From assembly GCA_001725355.1 (NCBI GenBank), contig MEGD01000007.1, forward strand, positions 62,001 through 126,000: 64,000 bases of DNA, in the 5' to 3' direction. This stretch comes from Novosphingobium sp. SCN 66-18. Lineage in GTDB: Bacteria > Pseudomonadota > Alphaproteobacteria > Sphingomonadales > Sphingomonadaceae. The notes below the pieces were generated by a model, which saw only the letters and a list, made by a program, of their open reading frames with translations, did no database searches and was not told the origin of the DNA. Of the stretch, positions 26,162-35,969 are shown piece by piece (within the stretch, counting starts at the first letter, position 1; every line of letters starts with the position of its first letter). A program made the translations under genes and the position numbers.

Positions 26162-27339
26162 TGGCGCCACCAGCCTGCGGTTTTTTCGGTTTGCATATCG
26201 GGCGCCTTGCGGGCGCTCCTTGCGGGAGGCGCGCCATGCCATGCTTTGACCCGCCGCGCCACATCCGCGCGCAGGGCGCTCCAGAACAGGGGGATGTCAT
26301 AGACGTGGAAATTGTTGCCCGGCGCGACGAAGGGGCCAAGCTGGGGCGCGGGGCCGATCATCAAAAACCCGTCCGGCGCGCAGCGCGCAGGCACGAGGCC
26401 GGGGACAAGGCTGGCCCCGGTCAGCGCCGTATCAGGCACCAGCGTGCCGGGATTGGCCTGCGCCGGGACGGCGTCACCGGGGCGGCCGGTGAGTGGGTTG
26501 ACGCAGAGGAACGGGCTGTTGCCGCGGGCCGCGCCATCAAGGCCGGGAAAGCGGGCATAGGCCTCGCGCACCATGTCGGTTTCGGCAGGTTCCGCAAAGC
26601 TCTGCCATGAGATGACACAGCCCGCCTGATCGGGGCCTTCGCAGGCGGGCAGGCCCATCGCGGGCAGGTCATGGTCCAGGCTGACCGGCCAGCCCACCGC
26701 ATAGGCCGCCGCCACCCGCGCGGCCAGCGGCTTGCCCGCCACTCGGTCCTGCATCAGATGCATCAGGTGAAACGCGCCCTGGCTGTGCCCGGCGATCACG
26801 ATGGGCAGGCGCGGGTCGACCGTTGCGATAAATTCATCAAACGCGGCCAGCACATCGCCATAGGCCACATCGAGCGCCTTTCTCCCTGATGGCCGGTCGG
26901 TCAGGAAAGCGCCCAAGGTGGCCTGTCGATAGCGCGGCGCCCAGACTTCGGCCGCCGCGCTGAAGGGTGTGGCCAGACCGCGCAGCAGGATTTCCGTCCG
27001 CCCCGAAATCAGCGTTTCGTCAACGGCCGAATTCCAGTGCAGCCGGTCGAAATGGCTGGTGGGATGGATGAAAAACACCGCAACGGGCAGGGTCGCCTCG
27101 CCCACCGGCGCGCCGGTGGGGCGCCAGCGCGAAGGATCATTCGGCCCGCCCGCCCCGCGCGAATACCACATGGCCGGATCGGCATAGGCATTGGCGGCCA
27201 GAGGCGGCGCGGCGGAAAACGGCACGACCGGCACAAAGGTGAATTGTGTCAATTCCTTGGCCCAATAGCGCAAAGCACCCAGCGCACCGATCACAAGCAC
27301 CACCAGAATTGCAACGCCATAGAGAAACTTTCGCGCCAA
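26149..27339 (-). CDS. DUF3089 alpha/beta-hydrolase, membrane-anchored
   Basis: 396 residues. An N-terminal membrane helix (GVAILVVLVIGALGALRYW) anchors a periplasmic hydrolase domain. DUF3089 features are YADPAMWYSRG, VAVFFIHPTSHFD and the nucleophile elbow IAGHSQGAFHL. The domain is long for a simple alpha/beta hydrolase and contains CEGPDQAGCVISW, a possible disulfide. Substrate unknown. The annotated start is TTG 27339, 8 nt after the transporter stop, with AGGTG upstream. There is no better in-frame ATG before the membrane helix. Confidence 0.8.
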   Translation of the reverse strand: MARKFLYGVAILVVLVIGALGALRYWAKELTQFTFVPVVPFSAAPPLAANAYADPAMWYSRGAGGPNDPSRWRPTGAPVGEATLPVAVFFIHPTSHFDRLHWNSAVDETLISGRTEILLRGLATPFSAAAEVWAPRYRQATLGAFLTDRPSGRKALDVAYGDVLAAFDEFIATVDPRLPIVIAGHSQGAFHLMHLMQDRVAGKPLAARVAAAYAVGWPVSLDHDLPAMGLPACEGPDQAGCVISWQSFAEPAETDMVREAYARFPGLDGAARGNSPFLCVNPLTGRPGDAVPAQANPGTLVPDTALTGASLVPGLVPARCAPDGFLMIGPAPQLGPFVAPGNNFHVYDIPLFWSALRADVARRVKAWHGAPPARSARKAPDMQTEKTAGWWRQWLS

Positions 27340-27346
27340 GGGGGAT

Positions 27347-28444
27347 TTACACCTGCTCTGTCACTTCGGCGCCATCATGCGCCATCGCGCCGCGCGCCGC
27401 CAGCCTTTCCAGCAAGACCTTGAGCATGGCCAGCATCGGATCCGCCAGCGCCAGCCCCAGAATGCCGAACAGCGCCCCCATCATCAGCTGCATCGCCAGG
27501 ACCAGCGCGGGGGCCAGATCGGCGGTCTTCTTGGCCACCATGGGCACGACAATATTGCCGTCGATCCCCTGAACCACGATATAGACGCCGATACAGTAAA
27601 GCCCCATGGATGTGCCGCCCGAAAAGCCGACCATGACCATCAGCAGGCCCGAGACCGGCGCGCCAATATTGGGCAGAAACGCCAAAACGCCGGTGATCAG
27701 CCCCAGCAGCGTTGCCATGGGCACGCCATAGGCCGAGAGCGCAAGGCCGATCGTCAACCCTTCGATCACCATGCCCACCAGTCGCCCGAACAGCAGGCGG
27801 CGCATCGTATGGCCCATCTGGGTAAACATCTGTTCGAAAAACGGGCGGCTTTCGCGCGGCAGCATCCATGCCAGACCGCGCTGATAGGGCTGGGGATCGA
27901 TGGCGAAATAGACGCCCAGCACGAGGATCAGAAACAGCGTGGCCATGCCGCCGAACAGCCCTCCCAGCACGCTGGGCAATTGCGCCGCGCCCGCGATGGC
28001 CTGTTCGGTAAAGGTCTGGATCGTGCTGCGGTTCAGTGTAATCAGCCGGTGGCGTTCGGCCCAGTGCAGGCCCTTTTGCGCCTGCGCCATCAGGATTTCG
28101 GGCAAGGCGGCGGCCTGAAGCGCGAGTTGCGACCCGGCATAGGTGGCAAACCAGATGGCAAAGCCGGCCGCCGCCGCCAGCACGATGGCCACCCGCCACA
28201 GGCGCGGGATCGGCAGCACCCGCCCCAGCAGCCGCGCCCCGCCATCCAGCAGCGCGCCAAACACCATCCCGCCGAACACCACCATCAATGGTTGCGCCAG
28301 CACCACCAGCAGCACCATCAATCCGGCAATGCCCAGCCAGATCAGCGCCTTCTTCGCCTCATTGCGCACCATCGGGTCGCGAATGTCGGTTGGGCCGGCG
28401 CGGCGCTGGCGAGGCGTGGAGGGCTTGCGGGGTGTTTGGGCCAT
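27347..28444 (-). CDS. AI-2E/PerM family membrane transporter
   Basis: 365 residues with about seven to eight membrane helices in the AI-2E transporter (PerM/YdiK/TqsA) pattern. The N-terminal pair is ALIWLGIAGLMVLLVVLA, a long periplasmic-side amphipathic segment follows, and FGRLVGMVIEGLTIG, FLPNIGAPVSGLL and the C-terminal LLMGALFGILGLALADP-type helix complete it. Members export diverse solutes, and the substrate cannot be inferred. The ATG overlaps the end of lepB as TAATATG, so the pair is coupled. Confidence 0.85.
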   Translation of the reverse strand: MAQTPRKPSTPRQRRAGPTDIRDPMVRNEAKKALIWLGIAGLMVLLVVLAQPLMVVFGGMVFGALLDGGARLLGRVLPIPRLWRVAIVLAAAAGFAIWFATYAGSQLALQAAALPEILMAQAQKGLHWAERHRLITLNRSTIQTFTEQAIAGAAQLPSVLGGLFGGMATLFLILVLGVYFAIDPQPYQRGLAWMLPRESRPFFEQMFTQMGHTMRRLLFGRLVGMVIEGLTIGLALSAYGVPMATLLGLITGVLAFLPNIGAPVSGLLMVMVGFSGGTSMGLYCIGVYIVVQGIDGNIVVPMVAKKTADLAPALVLAMQLMMGALFGILGLALADPMLAMLKVLLERLAARGAMAHDGAEVTEQV

Positions 28445-28445
28445 A

Positions 28446-29324
28446 TTATTTGGGTTTGCTCACCAAGGGCGGGCGCAGCGAGGTGCCCGCGCGGCCCGAA
28501 CGCAGGCCGGTGAACCAGCTCAGCGGGTTCCAGCCCGCCGTGCCGTTGAAGGAATGGGTGATGAATTCGGCGCGTCCGCCCACATCCGACAAAGGCACCG
28601 GCCCGCCAAGCCCGCGTTCCTCCAGCGGCACGCGGCTGTCGGCGGAGTGGTCGCGGTTGTCGCCCATCACAAAGACATGGCCTTCGGGCACACGGATTTC
28701 GGCCATGTCGTCAAAGGGCTGTTCCATATGATCGAGGATCGTATAGGTCGCGCCATTGGGCAAGGTTTCACGCCATGCCGGGATCGAGCAGACCTCCTGA
28801 CCCGAGGGCTTGCGTTCCTTGAGGCCGATAAAACCGGCGCCTTCGCAGGGGTAGGGGTCTTCATCGCCCCGGATCGCGTCGAGCGGGATTTCGGCGGGCG
28901 ATTCGACCGCCTGCGGCACGGGGCGGCCATTGAGGATGATCTGGCCATGGCGCAGGGCGATACGGTCGCCGGGGCGGGCCACCACGCGCTTGATATAATC
29001 ATCGCCCGGCCGGTCACGCGGGACCACGATCACCACATCGCCATAATCGGGCGTGCCGGGCCAGATGCGCCAGGAGCCGCGCGGCAGGACGTGAAAGCTG
29101 GGCGAGGCCCAATTCCAGCCATAGGGATATTTCGAGACCACCAGATGATCGCCCACCCACAATCCCGGCAGCATCGAGGCCGAGGGAATGTAAAACGGCT
29201 TGGCGATAAATGAATGAAACGCCAGCACCGCCAGCAGCATGCCGCCCAGCCCGCGCACCTCGGCCCACCAGTTGATGGGCTGCTTGGCGGTGTCGGTGGT
29301 CTTGGTATCGCTGGAGGCGGACAT
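28446..29324 (-). CDS. lepB: Signal peptidase I
   Basis: 292 residues from ATG 29324. One N-terminal membrane helix (GMLLAVLAFHSFIAKPF) is followed by the catalytic serine in YIPSASMLPGL and the base lysine in DYIKRVVARPGDRI. Box E is in VFVMGDNRDHSADSR. It removes Sec signal peptides at the periplasmic face, including those of the glycosidases and receptors here. The ribosome site is weak, but acpS stops 14 nt upstream, so reinitiation is likely. Confidence 0.95.
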   Translation of the reverse strand: MSASSDTKTTDTAKQPINWWAEVRGLGGMLLAVLAFHSFIAKPFYIPSASMLPGLWVGDHLVVSKYPYGWNWASPSFHVLPRGSWRIWPGTPDYGDVVIVVPRDRPGDDYIKRVVARPGDRIALRHGQIILNGRPVPQAVESPAEIPLDAIRGDEDPYPCEGAGFIGLKERKPSGQEVCSIPAWRETLPNGATYTILDHMEQPFDDMAEIRVPEGHVFVMGDNRDHSADSRVPLEERGLGGPVPLSDVGGRAEFITHSFNGTAGWNPLSWFTGLRSGRAGTSLRPPLVSKPK

Positions 29325-29338
29325 TGGGGAATCGTCTT

Positions 29339-29740
29339 TCAAAGAGGCAGGGTTTCGATGATGACCGTGGCGGAGGCCCATGGCAAATCGTCGGTGAGCG
29401 AAAGGTGGAGTTGGGCTGTCTGGCCCGGTGGGGTGATCGCGGCCAGACGATCGGCGGCCCCGGCGTGCAGCAGGAGCGAGGGCGCGCCCAGATCATTGCG
29501 CACCACCTCGATATCGGTCAGGCCAAAGCCGCGCCCGATGCCGGTGCCCAATGCCTTGGCGCATGCTTCCTTGGCGGCCCAGCGCTTGGCCAGCGTGGCC
29601 GCGCGCATCGCCGGGCGCGAATCGGCCAGAGCGATCTCTGCGGGCGTAAAGCTGCGCGCCAGAAACCGCGCTTCATGCCGTTCCAGCGCCGCCTCGATAC
29701 GGTCGATATTCACCAGATCTGTGCCGAGGCCCAGGATCAT
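29339..29740 (-). CDS. acpS: Holo-[acyl-carrier-protein] synthase
   Basis: 133 residues. The N-terminal GLGTDLVNIDRIEAAL carries the Mg-binding aspartate, and RWAAKEACAKALGTGIG is the second signature. It transfers 4'-phosphopantetheine from CoA to acyl carrier protein. The pdxJ-acpS-lepB order is common in alphaproteobacteria. Confidence 0.96.
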   Translation of the reverse strand: MILGLGTDLVNIDRIEAALERHEARFLARSFTPAEIALADSRPAMRAATLAKRWAAKEACAKALGTGIGRGFGLTDIEVVRNDLGAPSLLLHAGAADRLAAITPPGQTAQLHLSLTDDLPWASATVIIETLPL

Positions 29741-29759
29741 CGTGTTGTCACCCCCAAGA

Positions 29760-30503
29760 TCAACCGCGCGCCGCGTCCATCAGTTCGCGCATCCGGCGCA
29801 CCGCGTTTTCAAGGCCGACGAACACCGCCTCGCCGATCAGATAATGGCCGATGTTGAGTTCGGCGATCTGGGGAATGGCGGCGACCGGCTGAACATTGTC
29901 ATAGGTCAGGCCGTGGCCCGCATGAGGCTCGATCCCGTTGCGCGCGGCAAGCGCGACCATATCGGCAAGGCGCTTCAATTCGACCGCACAGGCCTCGCCC
30001 TCGGCATGGGCATATTCGCCGGTGTGAAATTCCACCACCGGCGCGCCAAGGCGGATCGCGGCGTCAAGCTGGCGCATTTCGGGCGCGATGAAGAGCGAGA
30101 CGCGGATGCCCGCATCACTCAGACGCTGAACGATGGGGGCAAGGCGGTTGTGCTGCCCGGCCGCATCGAGCCCGCCCTCGGTCGTGCGCTCCTCGCGCCG
30201 CTCGGGCACGATGCAGGCGGCGTGCGGTTTGTGGCGCAGCGCGATGTCCAGCATCTCGTCCGTGGCGGCCATTTCCAGATTGAGCGGCAGCGAGGTCGAG
30301 GCCTGAATGCGCGCCAGATCCTCGTCGCGGATATGGCGGCGATCCTCGCGCAGATGCGCGGTGATGCCGTCGCCGCCCACCGCCGCAACGATCTGGGCCG
30401 CGCGCACGGGATCGGGATGAGCGCCGCCCCGCGCGTTGCGGATCGTGGCCACATGGTCGATGTTGACGCCAAGGCGCAGGCGAGCGGGGCTGAGCGCGTT
30501 CAT
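29760..30503 (-). CDS. pdxJ: Pyridoxine 5'-phosphate synthase
   Basis: 247 residues. TIM-barrel PdxJ motifs: [19 protein letters not shown] with the active-site histidine, [27 protein letters not shown] and [18 protein letters not shown] lies near the end. It condenses 1-deoxyxylulose 5-phosphate with 3-amino-2-oxopropyl phosphate to give vitamin B6. Its ATG shares one base with the pyrE stop (TAATG). Confidence 0.97.
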   Translation of the reverse strand: MNALSPARLRLGVNIDHVATIRNARGGAHPDPVRAAQIVAAVGGDGITAHLREDRRHIRDEDLARIQASTSLPLNLEMAATDEMLDIALRHKPHAACIVPERREERTTEGGLDAAGQHNRLAPIVQRLSDAGIRVSLFIAPEMRQLDAAIRLGAPVVEFHTGEYAHAEGEACAVELKRLADMVALAARNGIEPHAGHGLTYDNVQPVAAIPQIAELNIGHYLIGEAVFVGLENAVRRMRELMDAARG

Positions 30504-31087
30504 TACGGCTTGGCCCGGCTGCCGGGCTTGACCGCAGGCGTGGCGGCCAGAGCAGCGGGCACTTCATCGGGCGCATAGGTGGGGAAGTTGAGCGCGATCA
30601 GCGGATAGAAGGGCACGCCCAGATCCACCTTGCCTGCGCTGCGGTCGATCAGGGCCGCCGCCGCGATCACCTTGCCGCCCGCATCCTCGATGGCCTTGAT
30701 CGCCTCGCGGCTCGACAGGCCGGTCGTCACCACATCCTCGACCATTAGCACCTTGTCGCCCGGTTCGATGGAAAAGCCGCGGCGCAGTTCGAACGTGCCG
30801 GTGGGCCGTTCGACAAACATCGCGTCCACGCCCAGCGCGCGGCCCACTTCATGGCCGATGATCAATCCGCCCATCGCCGGGCTGATGACCTTTTGGATTT
30901 CCTTGCGCAGGTCGCGCGGCAATTTCTGGGCAATGCCAATCGCCAGACGGCTGGCCCGTTCCGGGTTCATCAGCACGCGGGCGCATTGCAGATAATGCGC
31001 GCTGTGGCGCCCAGAGGAGAGCAGGAAATGCCCTTCGAGCAGGGCATGGCTGGCGCGGAATTCGGCCAGCACCTCTTCTTCGGTCAT
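30503..31087 (-). CDS. pyrE: Orotate phosphoribosyltransferase
   Basis: 194 residues. The PRPP-binding loop is [18 protein letters not shown], and [14 protein letters not shown] and [18 protein letters not shown] are typical. It makes orotidine 5'-phosphate from orotate and PRPP. First gene of the eight-gene minus-strand operon; its promoter lies in the 207 bp shared with the divergent oxidase cluster. The dihydroorotase gene pyrC is elsewhere in the window. Confidence 0.97.
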   Translation of the reverse strand: MTEEEVLAEFRASHALLEGHFLLSSGRHSAHYLQCARVLMNPERASRLAIGIAQKLPRDLRKEIQKVISPAMGGLIIGHEVGRALGVDAMFVERPTGTFELRRGFSIEPGDKVLMVEDVVTTGLSSREAIKAIEDAGGKVIAAAALIDRSAGKVDLGVPFYPLIALNFPTYAPDEVPAALAATPAVKPGSRAKP

Positions 31088-31294
31088 GCTTTGTCTTGCC
31101 TTCGTCCAAAAAACTTGTGCGATTCCCGCAGGAGCGGCGCGCGCCCTGCTTCAAATTTACCCCTAGAGGCGCTTGTGGGCTGGGGCAAGCGCTGGTACAC
31201 CCTGTTCCTAAGGGACAAAAGTCCCGGAGCCTGTGGGACGCCGGACGAGGAGGGGGCTTTTCTTCCGAGCGGCGAAGAAGAAAGAACGTAGGCC

Positions 31295-32311
31295 ATGATT
31301 TTGGGAGAAGTATCCGGGGCCTTCGGGCGCCGAATGTTGCGTATTGCCTTGATGGCGCGAAATGTCCTGAAAGTGGCGCCGGGTCTGGCGCTGATCGCTG
31401 CGGGCGCGGCCCATGCGGCTGCCGATCGTCTTGCTGTTGCGCCGGGCGGCTATACCCCGATGAAGCCCACGCCCGGCAAGGGCATGCCGGTTGACGGCGG
31501 GCTGACCTTTCAGACCCAATATTCCCCCACCGGGCTTGAGGCCCTGTGGATGCACGATCACATCGTGATGACCGTCCTGATCGCGACCACGCTTTTCGTG
31601 CTGGCGCTGCTGGTCTGGGTGATGGTGCGTTATAATTCGCGCGCCAATCCGGTGCCCAGCAAGACCAGCCACAACACGCTGCTCGAAGTGATCTGGACCG
31701 GCATTCCCGTGCTGATCCTGCTGGTGGTCTTCGTCCCCTCGATGAAGCTGCTGGCCCATCAGTTCAAGACCCCGCCCAAGGAAGCGCTGACCATCAAGGC
31801 GATCGGCAACCAGTGGTACTGGACCTATGCCTATCCCGACAATGGCGAGTTCGAAGTGACCAGCAACATGCTGAGCCACGAGGAGGCGGTGAAGCGCGGC
31901 GAGCCGCCGCAGCTGGCCGCCGACAACCGCATGGTGGTGCCGGTGGGCGAACCGATTCGCCTGCAGACCACGGGCGCGGATGTGATCCACTCGTTTGCGG
32001 TCCCCTCGCTGTGGTTCAAGCTGGACGCGGTGCCGGGGCGGATCAACGAGAAGGTGTTGTTCGTCAAGGAGCCGGGCGTCTATTATGGCCAGTGCAGCGA
32101 GCTTTGCGGCGCGCGCCATGGCTATATGCCGATCGTGGTCGAGGCGCTGCCCCGTCCCCAGTATAACGCCTGGGTGATGACGCATGCCGGCGCCAAGATC
32201 GACGGCGCGCCCGAGGCGCCCGCTGCGGCCCCTGCCGCTGCCGCCGCCTCGCCTGCCGCCGAAGCCGCTTCGGGGACCGAGGTGGCCGCCGCCGCCTCGT
32301 CCGGCGAATAA
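31295..32311 (+). CDS. coxB: Cytochrome c oxidase subunit II
   Basis: 338 residues. A signal-like N-terminus precedes two membrane helices (IVMTVLIATTLFVLALLVWV and VIWTGIPVLILLVVFVPS). The periplasmic cupredoxin domain follows, with the CuA ligands in DVIHSF and YGQCSELCGARHGYM and the electron-entry motif NQWYWTYAYP. The last 40 residues are an alanine/proline-rich tail. It receives electrons from cytochrome c. In-frame ATGs at 31334 and 31352 give shorter signals; 31295 is kept because AGG lies just upstream. It heads the oxidase cluster. Confidence 0.95.
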   Translation: MILGEVSGAFGRRMLRIALMARNVLKVAPGLALIAAGAAHAAADRLAVAPGGYTPMKPTPGKGMPVDGGLTFQTQYSPTGLEALWMHDHIVMTVLIATTLFVLALLVWVMVRYNSRANPVPSKTSHNTLLEVIWTGIPVLILLVVFVPSMKLLAHQFKTPPKEALTIKAIGNQWYWTYAYPDNGEFEVTSNMLSHEEAVKRGEPPQLAADNRMVVPVGEPIRLQTTGADVIHSFAVPSLWFKLDAVPGRINEKVLFVKEPGVYYGQCSELCGARHGYMPIVVEALPRPQYNAWVMTHAGAKIDGAPEAPAAAPAAAAASPAAEAASGTEVAAAASSGE

Positions 32312-32336
32312 CTTTTACGCGAGGGTTTGAAGAACA

Positions 32337-34028
32337 ATGGCTACCATCGCAGACGAATTTCACGCCCATTCCGACGGGCATGTGCATGACCATCACGACC
32401 ATGACCACAAGCCGGGCTTTTTCGCCCGCTGGTTCATGTCCACCAACCACAAGGATATCGGCACGCTCTATCTGATCTTTGCCATCACGGCGGGGATCAT
32501 CGGGGGCGCGATTTCCGGCATCATGCGTGCCGAACTGGCGCAGCCGGGCATCCAGTATCTGGGTTATTTTGCGCAGTTGCTGGGCACGAAAGATCCCAGC
32601 TTTGACCAGCAGCTCCACCTGTGGAACGTGCTGATTACCGCGCATGGCCTGATCATGGTGTTCTTCATGGTCATGCCTGCCATCATCGGCGGGTTTGGCA
32701 ACTGGTTTGTGCCGATCATGATCGGTGCGCCCGACATGGCCTTCCCGCGCATGAACAACATCTCGTTCTGGTTGACGGTGGCGGGTTTCTGCTCGCTGAT
32801 GTGTTCGGCCTTTGTGCCGGGCGGCACCGGTCAGGGCGCGGGCATCGGCTGGACAGCCTATGCGCCGCTCTCGACCTCGGGTTCGCAGGGGCCTGCGGTC
32901 GATTTCGCGATCTTCTCGCTGCACCTTGCCGGTGCAGGCTCGATCATGGGCGCGATCAATTTCATCACCACCATCTTCAACATGCGCGCGCCGGGCATGA
33001 CCCTGCATAAGATGCCGCTGTTTGTCTGGTCGGTGCTGGTGACGGCGTTCCTGCTGCTGCTGGCGCTGCCGGTGTTGGCGGCCGCCATCACGATGCTGCT
33101 GACCGACCGCAATTTCCACACCACCTTCTTTGATGCGGCGGGCGGCGGTGATCCGGTCCTGTATCAGCATCTGTTCTGGTTCTTCGGCCACCCCGAAGTC
33201 TACATCATGATCCTGCCCGGTTTCGGCATCATCAGCCAGATCGTCTCGACCTTCAGCCGCAAGCCCGTGTTCGGTTATCTGGGCATGGCCTATGCGATGG
33301 TGGCGATCGGCGTGGTGGGCTTTGTCGTGTGGGCGCACCACATGTACACCACCGGCCTGTCCGAAGATGTGAAGATGTATTTCACCACTGCCACGATGGT
33401 GATCGCGGTGCCCACCGGCATCAAGATCTTCTCGTGGATCGCGACGATGTGGGGCGGTTCGATCCGCTTCGCCTCGCCCATGGTCTGGGCCATCGGCTTC
33501 ATCTTCCTGTTCACCGTGGGCGGCGTCACGGGCGTTGAGCTGGCCAATGGCGGTTTGGACGACAACCTTCAGGACACCTATTATGTGGTGGGTCACTTCC
33601 ACTATGTGCTCTCGCTGGGCGCGGTGACCTCGCTGTTTGCCGGTTTCTACTACTGGTTCCCCAAGATGAGTGGACGCTGGCACTCCGAACTGCTGTCCTA
33701 TCTGCATTTCGCGGTGTTCTTTGTCGGCGTGAACATGATCTTCTTCCCCATGCACTTCCTGGGGATGCAGGGCATGCCGCGCCGTTACCCTGACTTCACG
33801 CCTGCCTATGCCTATTGGAACCATATCGCCACGATCGGCTATATGGTGATGGCGGTCTCGATCGGCATCTGGATCATCAACATCATCTATGCCTTCACCA
33901 TGGGCAAAAAGGCCGAAGGCAATTACTGGGGCGAGGGCGCGACGACGCTGGAATGGACGCTGTCCAGCCCGCCGCCGTTCCACCAGTTCGAAACCCTGCC
34001 GGTGATCAAGGACGATGGTCACCATTAA
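32337..34028 (+). CDS. coxA: Cytochrome c oxidase subunit I (aa3 type)
   Basis: 563 residues, 12 membrane helices. Haem-copper ligands are in the H-rich motifs [32 protein letters not shown] (CuB histidine with the cross-linked tyrosine) and [12 protein letters not shown]. The K- and D-channel residues follow the A-type pattern ([22 protein letters not shown]). A histidine-rich cytoplasmic N-terminus ([16 protein letters not shown]) precedes helix 1 and might help copper handling. It is the catalytic, proton-pumping subunit. It lies 25 bp after coxB. Confidence 0.97.
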   Translation: MATIADEFHAHSDGHVHDHHDHDHKPGFFARWFMSTNHKDIGTLYLIFAITAGIIGGAISGIMRAELAQPGIQYLGYFAQLLGTKDPSFDQQLHLWNVLITAHGLIMVFFMVMPAIIGGFGNWFVPIMIGAPDMAFPRMNNISFWLTVAGFCSLMCSAFVPGGTGQGAGIGWTAYAPLSTSGSQGPAVDFAIFSLHLAGAGSIMGAINFITTIFNMRAPGMTLHKMPLFVWSVLVTAFLLLLALPVLAAAITMLLTDRNFHTTFFDAAGGGDPVLYQHLFWFFGHPEVYIMILPGFGIISQIVSTFSRKPVFGYLGMAYAMVAIGVVGFVVWAHHMYTTGLSEDVKMYFTTATMVIAVPTGIKIFSWIATMWGGSIRFASPMVWAIGFIFLFTVGGVTGVELANGGLDDNLQDTYYVVGHFHYVLSLGAVTSLFAGFYYWFPKMSGRWHSELLSYLHFAVFFVGVNMIFFPMHFLGMQGMPRRYPDFTPAYAYWNHIATIGYMVMAVSIGIWIINIIYAFTMGKKAEGNYWGEGATTLEWTLSSPPPFHQFETLPVIKDDGHH

Positions 34029-34038
34029 GGATGGTTGC

Positions 34039-34063
34039 GGCGCCCGGACCCGCTCCGGGCGCC
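34039..34063 (+). terminator. Hairpin after coxA, probable attenuator or stabiliser
   Basis: A perfect 10-bp stem (GGCGCCCGGA with TCCGGGCGCC) has a 5-nt loop 10 bp past the coxA stop. No U-tract follows, so full termination is unlikely. It could protect coxBA mRNA and lower expression of the assembly genes. Confidence 0.4.
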
Positions 34064-34100
34064 CGTAATCCGGCCGCATCTGTTACTCGAAGGGACAGCT

Positions 34101-35108
34101 ATGTCTCGCGTGCTCCCTTTACATCGCGGCGCAATGGCGCAAGGGGGAATGCCCATGAGCATCCCCCCTGTCAAAACCGGCGCCAAACCCGCCGCTCGTC
34201 AGCCTGCCGACTGGCGCGATTTCTTCGCCCTGACCAAGCCGCGCGTGATGACGCTGGTGATCTTCACCGGCCTTTGCGGATTGCTGGCGGCGCCGGGCCA
34301 TATCCACCCGGTGATCGGATTCGCCACGATTCTATGCATTGCGGTGGGTGCCGGCGGGGCCGCCGCGCTCAACCAGTGGTGGGAAGCCGACATTGACGCG
34401 GGCATGAAGCGCACCGCCAAGCGGCCTTTGCCTGCCGGGCGGATGGACCGCGAATCAGCCCGCGATTTCGGCATGGCGCTCTCAGGGCTGTCGGTGTTGA
34501 CCATGGGGTTGGCGGCAGGGTGGATCTGCGCGGTCATTCTGGCGGTGTCGATTGTTTATTACGCGCTGGTCTATACGGTCTGGCTGAAACCGCGCACGCC
34601 GCAGAATATCGTGATCGGCGGCGGGGCCGGGGCTTTTCCGCCGATGATCGGCTGGGTGGCGGTGACGGGCCATATCACATGGATGCCGGTGCTGCTGTTC
34701 CTCATCATCTTTATGTGGACGCCGCCGCATTTCTGGGCGCTGGCGCTGTTTGTGAAGACCGATTACGCCAAGGTGGGCATTCCGATGATGCCGGTGGTGG
34801 CGGGGGAAAAATCCACCCGGCGCCAGATCTTCGCCTATTCGGTGCTGCTGCTGCCGCTCACGCTGCTGCCGGTGTTTCTGCCCAAGGATGATGGCGGGCC
34901 GGGATGGATTTACGGCGTGTCGGCGGGCGTGCTGTCGACGCTGTTCCTGTTGCTGGCGATCCGGGTGGGTTTCCGCAACCGGCGCGATGAGGACGATTCC
35001 ATGAAGCCGGAAAAGCAGCTTTTCGCTTTTTCGGTGCTTTATCTGTTCGCCCTGTTCGCCGCGCTGGTGGCGGATCGCTGGGTGCCGATCATCGGAGGAT
35101 ATTTGTGA
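34101..35108 (+). CDS. ctaB: Protohaem IX farnesyltransferase (haem O synthase)
   Basis: 335 residues from ATG 34101, chosen for AAGGGA 5 nt upstream; ATG 34155 behind AAGGGGGA is a rival start. UbiA-type membrane enzyme: [15 protein letters not shown], the Mg-diphosphate motif [15 protein letters not shown] and the second aspartate loop near [11 protein letters not shown]. It farnesylates haem B for the oxidase. Its stop overlaps the next small gene (GTGA). Confidence 0.93.
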   Translation: MSRVLPLHRGAMAQGGMPMSIPPVKTGAKPAARQPADWRDFFALTKPRVMTLVIFTGLCGLLAAPGHIHPVIGFATILCIAVGAGGAAALNQWWEADIDAGMKRTAKRPLPAGRMDRESARDFGMALSGLSVLTMGLAAGWICAVILAVSIVYYALVYTVWLKPRTPQNIVIGGGAGAFPPMIGWVAVTGHITWMPVLLFLIIFMWTPPHFWALALFVKTDYAKVGIPMMPVVAGEKSTRRQIFAYSVLLLPLTLLPVFLPKDDGGPGWIYGVSAGVLSTLFLLLAIRVGFRNRRDEDDSMKPEKQLFAFSVLYLFALFAALVADRWVPIIGGYL

Positions 35109-35248
35109 GCGAACCGATCGACATGGACGCAAGCAAGATGGAGGAGCGCAAGCGCATCATCGCCGGGCGCAACAAGGCGCTGGGGCTGGTGCTGCTGGGT
35201 CTGGTGGTGCTGTTCTTTGCCATCACCATTGCCAAGATGGGGCATTGA
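35105..35248 (+). CDS. Small membrane protein of the oxidase cluster (CoxF-like)
   Basis: 47 residues from GTG 35105. A perfect GGAGG lies 5 nt upstream, and the GTG overlaps the ctaB stop by 4 bases. The protein has a charged N-terminus ([20 protein letters not shown]) and one membrane helix ([16 protein letters not shown]). Small genes of this shape sit between ctaB and ctaG in many alphaproteobacterial oxidase operons, where they are called CoxF or cytochrome oxidase assembly protein. The function is not established here. The ideal ribosome site and conserved position make it a real gene despite its size. Confidence 0.85.
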   Translation: MSEPIDMDASKMEERKRIIAGRNKALGLVLLGLVVLFFAITIAKMGH

Positions 35249-35251
35249 TCC

Positions 35252-35815
35252 ATGGCCGGCCTGAACCCGCCCGTGCCGCAAAACCGCAACCGCCGCGTGG
35301 CGATGATTGCGGCGGGCGTGGCGCTGGGGATGGCGGGTCTGGGCTATGCCTCGGTGCCGCTTTATCGGATTTTCTGTCAGGCCACCGGCTATGGCGGCAC
35401 GCCCCGCCGCGCCAGCGAGGCCCAGGCCGAAGGCGTCAAGGTGGCCGCCGGGCGCACGATGTCGGTGCGTTTCGACGCCAATGTCGATCCGGGCATGCCA
35501 TGGCAATTCCGCCCGCGCCAGACCACGCAGACCGTGGCCATCGGCGCGCGCACGCTGGCCATTTTCGAGGCGCATAACACGTCGGACAAGCCGATCACCG
35601 GGGCGGCCAGTTTCAACGTCTCGCCCGACGAGGCGGCGCGTTATTTCACCAAGGTGGCCTGTTTCTGTTTCACGCAACAGACGCTGCAACCGGGGCAGAG
35701 CGTGGCCATGCCGGTCAGTTATTACGTCGATCCCAAGATCCTTGAGGACAAGGACCTCAAAGGTCTGGAACAGATCACCTTGAGTTATACGTTCCACCCC
35801 GTGCCGGGAGCCTGA
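35252..35815 (+). CDS. ctaG: Cytochrome c oxidase assembly protein CtaG/Cox11
   Basis: 187 residues. A single N-terminal membrane helix (AAGVALGMAGLGYASVPLY) leads to YRIFCQATGYGGT and a periplasmic Ig-like domain. The copper-binding motif is in VACFCFTQQTL. It delivers Cu to the CuB site of subunit I. Starts 3 nt after the small gene, in the same operon. Confidence 0.96.
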   Translation: MAGLNPPVPQNRNRRVAMIAAGVALGMAGLGYASVPLYRIFCQATGYGGTPRRASEAQAEGVKVAAGRTMSVRFDANVDPGMPWQFRPRQTTQTVAIGARTLAIFEAHNTSDKPITGAASFNVSPDEAARYFTKVACFCFTQQTLQPGQSVAMPVSYYVDPKILEDKDLKGLEQITLSYTFHPVPGA

Positions 35816-35969
35816 GGCAGGCGGGCGGAACGAGCAGGAAATCCACGCTTTTCGGTCTGCAAATCGTGCTGGACCGGGGGCTTCAGGAAAGATAGGTTTG
35901 AACACAACAAATGCCGGGGGAAAGAGGCCGCAACAGGCCCGCACCCATGGCAAAAAGGGGATGAATGCG

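Noticed and set aside
32064-34079. 671-codon minus-strand open frame opposite coxA
   Set aside because: It is a shadow of the cytochrome oxidase subunit I gene, whose metal ligands and helices are all present on the plus strand.
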